Source: CAZNSX01 sp964575845
GTDB taxonomy: Bacteria; UBA8248; CAZNSX01
NCBI GenBank assembly: GCA_964575845.1
Contig: CAZNSX010000003.1
Coordinates: 124,001-188,000 of the forward strand
Length of the DNA: 64,000 nucleotides
Direction: 5' to 3'
Notes under the pieces: generated by a model
What the model was told of the DNA's origin: nothing
Database searches by the model: none
What the model saw: only the letters and a program-made list of their open reading frames with translations
Made by a program: the position numbers and the translations under genes
Shown: piece after piece, positions 25,740 to 32,914 of the stretch
Position numbering within the stretch: position 1 is the stretch's first letter
Layout of the letters: every line of letters starts with the position of its first letter

Positions 25740-26531
25740 ATGGTTCTGCCAAATGCATTCTCGGCTGATGGCACCGCGAGCGAGAGGGCCCTCCCTTTGC
25801 CGCGAGGCCCGCTAAGAGAAGCAGATTCGAGTGCTAAGGGAGAGGGGGAGCCGGGCAAAGGGGAGGGGCTCCGGAAAGCCTGCAGGGAATTTGAATCCAT
25901 ATTCATCTATCAACTCCTCCAGGCCATGCGCAGGAGCATTCCCAAGGATGGGCTCTTCAGGGGAAAGGAAGAGGAGTTCTACCGCCCCATGCTGGATGAG
26001 CAGCTAGCGCGGTCAGTCGCCCTGGGAAGGGGTCTCGGCCTGGGGGAGATTCTTTACAGGGAGTTCACCCGCCTTCAAGAGAAAAGCGCTTCCAATGGCC
26101 CTGAGGCTTCCGCCCCTGCCAAGGAAAAGGAAGATGAGGAGCTCTTCGCCATTCCGGCTGAGGGCTTCCTCTCCTCTCGCTTTGGCCTGCGCTCTGACCC
26201 TATAACAGGGCTAAACCGAGAACATCAGGGCCTGGACATAGCCGCGGGCATGGGTGCGCCGGTTTGTGCTTCTCGGGCGGGCAGGGTAATTTTCAGTGGC
26301 GAGCGAGGGGGCTACGGGAAGCTCATCATCCTGGATCACGGTGACGGCTACACCACTTACTATGGCCACAACTCGAAGCTCCTCGTGGAGGAAGGCAAAT
26401 GGGTGGAGGCACTTGAGCCCGTCGCCCTCTCAGGAAACAGCGGAAGAACCACAGGACCCCACGTCCACTTTGAGGTGAGGCACAGGGGGAAACCCCTTGA
26501 CCCAGAGTCGCTGATAGACCGCCGCACATAG
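25740..26531 (+). CDS. flgJ: FlgJ-type rod-binding protein fused to an M23 peptidase
   Basis: This 263-residue protein has two domains. Residues about 40-110 are the rod-binding domain of FlgJ (CREFESIFIYQLLQAMRRSI, ending in RPMLDEQLARSVALGRGLGL). Residues about 135-260 are a LytM/M23 zinc endopeptidase with a complete metal site: HQGLD (H162 and D166), YYGHNSK and GPHVHFEV. Enterobacterial FlgJ carries a glucosaminidase here, and many bacteria have the rod domain alone. The likely role is capping the rod while cutting peptide cross-links to let it pass peptidoglycan. No signal peptide is visible; export would be by the flagellar system. Confidence 0.9.
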   Translation: MVLPNAFSADGTASERALPLPRGPLREADSSAKGEGEPGKGEGLRKACREFESIFIYQLLQAMRRSIPKDGLFRGKEEEFYRPMLDEQLARSVALGRGLGLGEILYREFTRLQEKSASNGPEASAPAKEKEDEELFAIPAEGFLSSRFGLRSDPITGLNREHQGLDIAAGMGAPVCASRAGRVIFSGERGGYGKLIILDHGDGYTTYYGHNSKLLVEEGKWVEALEPVALSGNSGRTTGPHVHFEVRHRGKPLDPESLIDRRT

Positions 26532-26540
26532 GAGGGGGCC

Positions 26541-27041
26541 ATGCGAAAGGAACTTGAGGGCCTCCTGAGGGGTCTCAAGGAGGAGATAGGCCTTCATCAG
26601 GAGGTGGTGGGGCTCCTTGAGCGGGACCGCTCCCTCCTGATGGAACTCGCCACCAGGGAGCTGGAAGAGAGTAATGGTCGCAAGGCCTTCCTGGCCTCAA
26701 GCATAAGAGAGGCCGAGATGGAGAGGATTAAGCTTGTGGAGAAGCTGGCGGAAACTCTGGGTCTCGACCCCAAGGAGCTCAACTTGCAGGATATCATAGC
26801 CCTCTGTCCTGAGGCTCTTGCGAGTGAACTGGAGGCCTCGAGGCGGTGCCTCTTGGAGCTGGCGAGCCGGACAGCCGAACTGAATGAGCGAAATCTCAAG
26901 TTTATCCGTCGCTCCCTTCTCATTTTCGAAGGGACACTTTCGGCCATCCGCCGCGGCCTTGAGGAGCCGGGGCGCTACGGGCGCCGGGGCTTACGTGAGG
27001 GCGCAGAACTCAACGGCCGCTTTCTGAGCCGGGCCATCTGA
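26541..27041 (+). CDS. flgN: Flagellar chaperone FlgN
   Basis: This 166-residue, all-helical, acidic protein has N-terminal LEGLLRGLKEEIGLHQEVVG, LLERDRSLLMELATRELEE and a C-terminal NERNLKFIRRSLLIFEG helix. This is the FlgN pattern. It keeps the hook-filament junction proteins FlgK and FlgL export-ready. It sits between flgJ and flgK, 9 and 21 bases away, which supports the call. No flgM gene lies nearby, though flgM often neighbours flgN. Confidence 0.87.
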   Translation: MRKELEGLLRGLKEEIGLHQEVVGLLERDRSLLMELATRELEESNGRKAFLASSIREAEMERIKLVEKLAETLGLDPKELNLQDIIALCPEALASELEASRRCLLELASRTAELNERNLKFIRRSLLIFEGTLSAIRRGLEEPGRYGRRGLREGAELNGRFLSRAI

Positions 27042-27062
27042 GGCCGACGAGAGGTAAAGGTT

Positions 27063-28712
27063 ATGGGGGGACTCACAGGCGTTCTCAACATCGGAAAGAG
27101 CTCCCTTGAGGCGTCCCAAACGGCCCTGAACGTCATAGCCAACAATATCGCCAATTCCGGCGTTAGTGGCTACTCCCGCCAGGAAGCCGTAATTACCACC
27201 AATACCACTGGAGACGGCGTGGTGGTAGAGAGGATCATGCGGCAGGTGGATGAGTTCCTAAACAGCCAGATGACCAGCGAGAAGCAGATGCTGGGCAAGC
27301 TCTCCACTTATCTGAAGGGGCTGGACCAAGTGGAGGCCCTCGTGAACGAGGCCAATGAGGAGACGGGTTTGAATAATGCGTTGGCCGAGTTCTTCAAGGC
27401 TGCCCACGACCTGGTCAATAACCCCACTGGCACCGCCGAAAGAACGAGCCTCGTTACAGCAGGCACAAACCTCGCAAACCTGATGGCCAGGACCGTGGGT
27501 TCTCTGAAGGATATTCAGACTAATGCCGATAAGGACGTGGAGTCGGTGCTTTCCGAAGCCAATACCCTGGCCGCGAGGATAGCCGAGCTGAATAGCAAGA
27601 TAGGCGTAGTAGAGGGGATGGGACAGACGGCCAACGACCTCAGGGATGAGCGGCAGAGGCTTTTGGAGGAGCTGGCCGAGAAGCTCGATGTGACCTACTT
27701 CGAACGGGCCGATGGGGGCCTCACGGTTTTCGTTGGCTCGGGCCTTCCCCTGGTGGAGGGGACCGTTTCCTCTGAGCTGGTGGCTGCACCCGACCCCGAC
27801 AACGAAGGCTTTCTCGATGTATATTTCAAAGATTCGGCGGGTGTGCGCACCCCAATGACCCAGCGCATCGGGGGAGGGAGTCTGGGAGGGCTCCTGGCGC
27901 TGAGGGATGAGAGCCTCTCCCGGCTCATTGACCGCTACGACCGACTCGCTGCAACCATAATCAACGAGGTCAACAAGGTGCACGCCTCGGGCTTCGGCCT
28001 GGACGGCTCCACGGGGCTCAACTTCTTCAGCCCCCTGCAGGTCACGACCGGTTCCTCAAGCTCCAATGTGGGTGGGGCTCTAATAGATGCGGGGTCCACA
28101 TACGACCCCACAATCCTGACCCGTGATAACTATGAGGTCAGATTCACCTCCAGCACAACCTACGACATCTTCGACATGGACCTGGGGGTCAACGTGCGAA
28201 GCGGGGAAACCTACGTTTCGGGCTCAAACATTTACCTGGAGGGGATAAGGGTTCGCATCAGCGACGGGGTCTCGGCGCCTCAGGCGGGGGATGTGTTCAC
28301 CATCTCGACACGCCGCGGCGCGGCGCGCACTATGGCCGTGGTGAATGAGGTCAAGAATGATGTGACAAAGGTGGCTGCTGGCAAGACCCCTTCGCCCGGC
28401 GATAACACCAACGCCCTGGCCCTGGCGGAGCTCCAAAACGCTCATATTTTCAGCGGAGGTACGGCCACCCTGGGCGATTACTACAACATGCTCATAGGCG
28501 AATTCGCCGCTGAGGCCAAGTGGCTCGGTGATGAACATCAGCAGCAGGAGGCCGTATTACAGCAGTTGGAAAATCAGCGTGAGAGTCTGGCCGGGGTTTC
28601 GCTGGATGAGGAGCTCATGAACGTGCTGCTCTACCAGCAGATCTTCGAAGCCTCCGCCCGACTCATCGCCACGACGGGAGACCTCTTGCAGGAAGTCATT
28701 GACCTCCTGTAG
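27063..28712 (+). CDS. flgK: Hook-filament junction protein 1, FlgK
   Basis: This 549-residue protein has an N-terminal TGVLNIGKSSLEASQTALNV, IANNIANSGVSGYSRQEAVI. A D1 coiled part follows, with INEVNKVHASGFGLDGSTG and a C-terminal VSLDEELMNVLLYQQIFEAS plus ARLIATTGDLLQEVIDLL. It forms the first junction zone on the hook. The ATG is preceded by GAGAGGTAAAGG. The length is normal and it has little of the expansion seen in FlgL. Confidence 0.96.
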   Translation: MGGLTGVLNIGKSSLEASQTALNVIANNIANSGVSGYSRQEAVITTNTTGDGVVVERIMRQVDEFLNSQMTSEKQMLGKLSTYLKGLDQVEALVNEANEETGLNNALAEFFKAAHDLVNNPTGTAERTSLVTAGTNLANLMARTVGSLKDIQTNADKDVESVLSEANTLAARIAELNSKIGVVEGMGQTANDLRDERQRLLEELAEKLDVTYFERADGGLTVFVGSGLPLVEGTVSSELVAAPDPDNEGFLDVYFKDSAGVRTPMTQRIGGGSLGGLLALRDESLSRLIDRYDRLAATIINEVNKVHASGFGLDGSTGLNFFSPLQVTTGSSSSNVGGALIDAGSTYDPTILTRDNYEVRFTSSTTYDIFDMDLGVNVRSGETYVSGSNIYLEGIRVRISDGVSAPQAGDVFTISTRRGAARTMAVVNEVKNDVTKVAAGKTPSPGDNTNALALAELQNAHIFSGGTATLGDYYNMLIGEFAAEAKWLGDEHQQQEAVLQQLENQRESLAGVSLDEELMNVLLYQQIFEASARLIATTGDLLQEVIDLL

Positions 28713-28727
28713 CGCGAGGACGGGACT

Positions 28728-30935
28728 TTGGTTCAGCGCGTCACCACCAAGCTTCGCTTCAGTGTCGCCATGGCTAACATCCTGAGTGTCACCAAGAGGC
28801 TGCAGGATGTTCAGGAGACCATCGTCTCGGGCAAGCTCATAAACCGTCCCTCGGATAACCCCGCCGATACGGCAAGGATTTTGAGTTTCAGACGTGTCAT
28901 TGAAAACGCCCAGCAGTTCCAGCGCAACATAACGAATTCCCAAACCTTCCTCAACATCACCGATTCCACCCTTGGCGAGATCCATGACCTCATCTCCGAG
29001 GCTAAGGACATTGCCATGGGGCAAGTGGGGCCACCGGCGGATAGCGAGACCCGTGAGGCGGCGGCCACCCAGTTAGAGCGCATTACCGAGAGCATCATAA
29101 ATCTTGCCAACACAGAGGTGGACGGCCGCTACATCTTTTCGGGCAAAAGCACAGATACTCCCGCGATGAGCGCTGATGGTATCTATCAGGGGGATGACGC
29201 GGCCATTGAGGTTGCAATAGGAGAGGGTCTGACTTCTAGGGTGAACGTTGTGGGCAGCGAGTTTCTGGTCCCTGACGTCAATCCCTCTCTCTTTCAGGCG
29301 CCTGCTTACACCCGCTCCACCGACACCGTGGAGGGCCGCTTCACAATCAGTGCGGGCGCGAATGACACCCTGAAAGTCATGGAAACGGGAGGGGGCACAG
29401 ACACCGTCACCCTATCCGCCAGCACCTACAGTGGAGAAACGCTGGCCGCAGAGCTGGAGGCCAAGCTAAATGCCGGCGGAGATACCGGCCTCCTGACAGG
29501 CCAGTACTCTGTGAGCTATAGCGCCACCTCGGACCGCTTCACCATCAGCGAGTCTTCTTCGGGTGGGCCTTCCGCCATAAGCCTGGATGTCCCGGCAAGC
29601 TCCGCCGCCGAGGCACTGGGCTTCAGCACGAGCCCGGCCGCTTCCACATCTCTGAGCTCGGACCAGGCTGTTGCCTTCAACATAATTTCTGGAGTCAATG
29701 ACCAGTTCACCATCACAGTTGACGGTACCGCCGGGGCCTCCCCCATCACTATTTCCTCGGGCGCCTACACCGCAGAGGCCCTGGCAACAGAAATGGCCTC
29801 GGCCATAAATTCAGACGCGAACCTATCGGGTGTCCAGGTTGACTACGGAGGGTCTTTCGAGGGCCGCTTTACCATCGTCTCCCCCTCTTCGGGCTCCTCT
29901 TCTTCCGTCGATGTGGTGGAAGGGAGTGCCCGAGACTTCCTGGCCACCGTGAACCTAACGGGCGATACCCCAGTGGCCAGCTCCTCAACCTCGCTCTCTG
30001 ACCTGAACGGTGGTGAGGGCGTTTCTCCTGGCGTCATCCGCATTAGTGACCGGGCGGGGGGGACGGCTGAAATTGACCTCTCGGCCGCCCTGACCCTAAC
30101 CCAGGTTCTTGAAGCCATAAACAGCTCGGGGCTCAACGTTTCAGCCTCCATAGCGGAAGGGGGAAGAGGGATTCTCATCTCTGACACCTCTTCCTCCCCC
30201 ACGGGAAACCTCAAGGTCGAGGAGGTGGGCTCCGGGACAATGGCCCAGAGCCTGGGCATCATAAAGGATGTCCCCGGGTCTATCCTTGGACGCGACCTGA
30301 ACCCCGCCCTCTCGGCGGACACCCCAATATGGGCTCTGCGGGGAGGGAACGGGCTGAACCTGGGCAAAATTAGCGTCCGCGTCGGTAATGTTGTGGATGG
30401 AGAGATAGACCTGGCCTTGGGGTCTCGGCCGAAGGTTTCTGACTTAGTCGCCGCTATAAACGGGGCGGCCCTGGGGGTCACGGCCTCCATTAACTCTTCG
30501 CGAGGTGTCCTTGAGGTCAACTCCGATGACGCCTCATATGTACCTGTCATCACCGACGTGGGCTCCGGCAGAACGGCTCAGGAGCTGGGCATCCAGGGGG
30601 CGGGCGATATTATCGGAACCCTCAATGCCATGCGGGAGGCCCTCCTCAAGGGGGACAATACGGCCATAGAGTACCTCCAGGAGCACCTTTCGGCCAATGC
30701 GTCGCTCGTTCTTCAAAGACGGGTGGAGACCGGGGAATTCTCCAGGCAGTTTGAAAGGATGAATGAAAACCTGGGAGAAGTGGTGGCCAGCTTCACGGAG
30801 CTTCTGAGTGAAACGGAGGACACGGACATCGTCGCGGCCACGACAGAGTTCGCCATGTTGCAGACCGCGCTCCAAGCGGCCCTACTATCCTCGGCACAGA
30901 TAGTCAGTCCCTCGCTCATGGATTTCTTGCGCTAG
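28728..30935 (+). CDS. flgL: Hook-filament junction protein 3, FlgL (enlarged)
   Basis: This protein has 735 residues, more than twice the usual 300. Flagellin-like D0/D1 ends are intact: RVTTKLRFSVAMANILSVTK, SGKLINRPSDNPADTARI at the start and FAMLQTALQAALLSSAQIVS at the end. The middle (about 200-640) holds two modules related to the FlgE insertion (GANDTLKV..., GVNDQFTITVDGT) and two flagellin-IN-like repeats (IDLSAALTLTQVLEAINSSG; IDLALGSRPKVSDLVAAING). Each IN-like repeat ends in a VGSGxxAQxLGI phrase. The start is TTG, 15 bases after flgK. It is the last gene of its sigma-54 unit. Confidence 0.93.
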   Translation: MVQRVTTKLRFSVAMANILSVTKRLQDVQETIVSGKLINRPSDNPADTARILSFRRVIENAQQFQRNITNSQTFLNITDSTLGEIHDLISEAKDIAMGQVGPPADSETREAAATQLERITESIINLANTEVDGRYIFSGKSTDTPAMSADGIYQGDDAAIEVAIGEGLTSRVNVVGSEFLVPDVNPSLFQAPAYTRSTDTVEGRFTISAGANDTLKVMETGGGTDTVTLSASTYSGETLAAELEAKLNAGGDTGLLTGQYSVSYSATSDRFTISESSSGGPSAISLDVPASSAAEALGFSTSPAASTSLSSDQAVAFNIISGVNDQFTITVDGTAGASPITISSGAYTAEALATEMASAINSDANLSGVQVDYGGSFEGRFTIVSPSSGSSSSVDVVEGSARDFLATVNLTGDTPVASSSTSLSDLNGGEGVSPGVIRISDRAGGTAEIDLSAALTLTQVLEAINSSGLNVSASIAEGGRGILISDTSSSPTGNLKVEEVGSGTMAQSLGIIKDVPGSILGRDLNPALSADTPIWALRGGNGLNLGKISVRVGNVVDGEIDLALGSRPKVSDLVAAINGAALGVTASINSSRGVLEVNSDDASYVPVITDVGSGRTAQELGIQGAGDIIGTLNAMREALLKGDNTAIEYLQEHLSANASLVLQRRVETGEFSRQFERMNENLGEVVASFTELLSETEDTDIVAATTEFAMLQTALQAALLSSAQIVSPSLMDFLR

Positions 30936-31021
30936 GGATTGCTGGCCGAGGGGCTTAGCTCAAAATGGTGCTTTAGGAAAGGAAGCCTTAAGCGCAGCCC
31001 CCCTTTGCGGGAGCGAGGACG

Positions 31022-31270
31022 ATGCTCATCCTGACCAGGAAGGTGGGCGAGAGCATCAAGATTGGCGATGACATCCGGGTCATCGTCCTTGAGGTCAAGG
31101 GAAGCCAGGTGCGCCTTGGGGTGGAAGCCCCCAAAGAGAAGGCCATCTACCGGGAAGAGGTCTATGAGAGGGTCCAGCGGGAGATGCTTGAGGCGGCGGA
31201 GGCAGGCCCCGAGAGCCTCAATCAAGCCCTGACCTTATGGAAGAGGCTTAAGCCGGAAGAGAAGGGATGA
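31022..31270 (+). CDS. csrA: Translational regulator CsrA
   Basis: This 82-residue protein has the core MLILTRKVGESIKIGDDIRV, VILEVKGSQVRLGVEAP and YREEVYERVQREM, which are standard. The C-terminal tail (about residues 62-82) extends beyond the 61-residue E. coli form. CsrA binds GGA-containing hairpins and SD sites in mRNA; it overlaps fliW by ATGA, the arrangement of the FliW-CsrA partner switch. The flagellin leader 1.5 kb downstream has three fitting sites. The long tail is compatible with FliW binding at an allosteric site. Confidence 0.97.
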   Translation: MLILTRKVGESIKIGDDIRVIVLEVKGSQVRLGVEAPKEKAIYREEVYERVQREMLEAAEAGPESLNQALTLWKRLKPEEKG

Positions 31271-31761
31271 GGGTAGAGACCACAAAGTTCGGCACTCTGG
31301 AGGCGAGGGTGGAGAGCACTATCTCACTGCCCGAGGGGCTTGTGGGCTTCGAGGGGCTCAAGCGCTTTGTCCTTCTGGAAAGGGAAGGGGAGCAACCTTT
31401 CAAATGGCTTCAGAGCCTGGATGAGCCCTCTATCGCTTTCGTCGTCATAGACCCCATGACCTTCAAGAGGGATTACCTTGTCCCCATCGAAGAGGGGGAT
31501 GCGGCCCGGCTGGGGATAGAGCACCCGGATGATGCGGCGCTTTTGGTCATCGTCACCATACCGAAAGAGCGAGAGGGAATGACAGCAAATCTCCAGGGCC
31601 CCCTTGTCATAAATCTAAAGAGTAAGGTGGGAAAGCAGCTGGTTCTCGCCGAGGGGCCCTACACCACGAAGCACAACGTTCTGGAAGAACTCAAGGCCTC
31701 ATCCCTCGTTCAGGGAGGGGGAAATATCTGCCTACCTGAGGGCGGATTGAGGGGCTCCTGA
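31267..31761 (+). CDS. fliW: Flagellar assembly factor FliW (CsrA antagonist)
   Basis: This 164-residue beta-rich protein has the motifs FGTLEARVESTISLPEGLVG, FEGLKRFVLLE, FVVIDPMTFKRDYLV, LLVIVTIP and NLQGPLVINLKSKVGKQLVL. FliW binds either flagellin or CsrA, so free flagellin releases CsrA to shut off fliC translation. It overlaps csrA by 4 bases and is followed by a weak hairpin (AGGGC/GCCCT, 31775-31788). Confidence 0.97.
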   Translation: MRVETTKFGTLEARVESTISLPEGLVGFEGLKRFVLLEREGEQPFKWLQSLDEPSIAFVVIDPMTFKRDYLVPIEEGDAARLGIEHPDDAALLVIVTIPKEREGMTANLQGPLVINLKSKVGKQLVLAEGPYTTKHNVLEELKASSLVQGGGNICLPEGGLRGS

Positions 31762-31851
31762 AAGCACACCCCTCAGGGCCCTTGCCCTATTCTCTCCTTT
31801 ATCAGAGCGTTTTTCCCGTCACCATCCACGCTTTCAGCACCACTGGCCCTT

Positions 31852-31867
31852 TGGCACAGCTATTGAA
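31852..31867 (+). promoter_or_regulatory. Degenerate sigma-54-like site before the YkgJ gene
   Basis: TGGCACAGCTATTGAA has a perfect -24 box and correct spacing, but the essential -12 GC is GA. It may be a weak or decayed promoter. It lies 49 bases before the YkgJ-type gene and 1 kb before fliC. Confidence 0.4.
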
Positions 31868-31915
31868 TCACCGAGGTCTCGTTCTTCAGCCTCATTCGGG
31901 GAGTGAGCTTATCTC

Positions 31916-32614
31916 ATGTGGCATCCCCTCCTCTCGGAGCTTGAGAGCTATTATCGCGAGCTGGACGACATTTTCTCCAGGCTCAGTAGGCGCTACCCTC
32001 AGGAGGTCTCCTGCCGGAGGGGCTGCAGCCACTGCTGCGAGCATCTGGTGGATATCTACCTCTCGGAGGCCCTGCTTCTCAGCTTTCACTCCCGGAGGTT
32101 AAAGAGAAAGAAGAGGCGGGCCCTTGAAAGGAGGGCTGCCCTCCACCTCAAGGCTCTGGCGGGGAGGTTTGGGGACCGGGAGCTCTGCCTGGAGGAAGAG
32201 GCCCTGCGGGAGAGGGTCGCGCGCCTTGAAGGCTTTCGCCTGCTCTGTCCTCTGAATGAGGAGGGGGAGTGTCTGCTCTATGACGCGAGGCCAGCCATCT
32301 GCCGCATCTATGGCCTCCCCTTGGCCCATGCGAGAGAGGGAACATTCAGCCACTGCACCCAAAATTTCCGGGGGCTTTCCCCCGGCCGGGTGGTGGAGGC
32401 GGTCCCCCTTGATGAGGTTATGCAGGCTATCTCCCGCCTGGACCGCCGCCTTCTAATGGAGCTGGGAGGGAAGGCTCCTCCCCTCCTCCAGAAGGTCTAT
32501 ATAGGCACAGCCCTCACTACCGACTTTGAGCGTCTCTCCTGGCAATCTCTCGTGCTTGAGCTCTCCTCTCTCCCGCGGCGGGAAGCCGCAGGGGAAGGGG
32601 CCGTGAAGGTCTAA
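31916..32614 (+). CDS. YkgJ-type cysteine cluster protein
   Basis: This 232-residue cytosolic protein has the YkgJ (zinc/iron-chelating) cysteine pattern: CRRGCSHCCEH at about residues 33-43, then CPLNEEGECLLYDARPAICR at about 113-132 and a further SHC near 147. The pattern suggests a bound metal or Fe-S cluster. The family often sits near oxidoreductases or modification genes, but its function is not established. Here it lies between fliW and the flagellin gene. The start ATG has only a weak GGGGAG upstream. A role in flagellin modification is speculation from position. Confidence 0.8.
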   Translation: MWHPLLSELESYYRELDDIFSRLSRRYPQEVSCRRGCSHCCEHLVDIYLSEALLLSFHSRRLKRKKRRALERRAALHLKALAGRFGDRELCLEEEALRERVARLEGFRLLCPLNEEGECLLYDARPAICRIYGLPLAHAREGTFSHCTQNFRGLSPGRVVEAVPLDEVMQAISRLDRRLLMELGGKAPPLLQKVYIGTALTTDFERLSWQSLVLELSSLPRREAAGEGAVKV

Positions 32615-32673
32615 GATGGTTGAAGCCACGGAGTCCCTGATTGCGGGTGGGGCCTCGGCGCCCCAAAAACCCC

Positions 32674-32700
32674 TAAAGTCCCTCCCCCCAATGCCGAAAA
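32674..32700 (+). promoter_or_regulatory. Sigma-28 promoter of flagellin gene fliC
   Basis: TAAAGTCC (32674-32681), 11 bases, then GCCGAAAA (32693-32700). This is 13 of 16 matches to TAAAGTTT-N11-GCCGATAA with exact spacing. Predicted start is near 32707, giving a leader of about 208 bases before fliC. Confidence 0.83.
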
Positions 32701-32914
32701 AGGGATCGAGCACGAACTGGCACTCAGATTCTCCTTTTTCGGTAGAAGAAATCCTTTCAGAGGACACAAAGGGAGGGATGCTATGGAGTGATGAGAGGTG
32801 GTCTTCCGGGGAGGCCGCCAAAAAAATCTCCCCGGCCTTCTGGGGTGATTTTCTCTCACCCCTCAACCTGCGGGCAGGGAAGCCCGCAGATTTTCCCATC
32901 AGGGAGGATAACTA
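32701..32914 (+). promoter_or_regulatory. Flagellin mRNA leader with putative CsrA sites and hairpin
   Basis: The leader contains three GGA elements. AGGGATG (32774-32780) matches the CsrA core ARGGAUG. A perfect 8-bp hairpin, CTGCGGGC (32868-32875) and GCCCGCAG (32882-32889), displays AGGGAA in its loop. The Shine-Dalgarno AGGGAGG (32901-32907) lies 7 bases before the ATG. This is the classic arrangement for CsrA blocking ribosome entry. An open frame over 32616-32915 is probably not a gene because the promoter lies within it. Confidence 0.7.
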
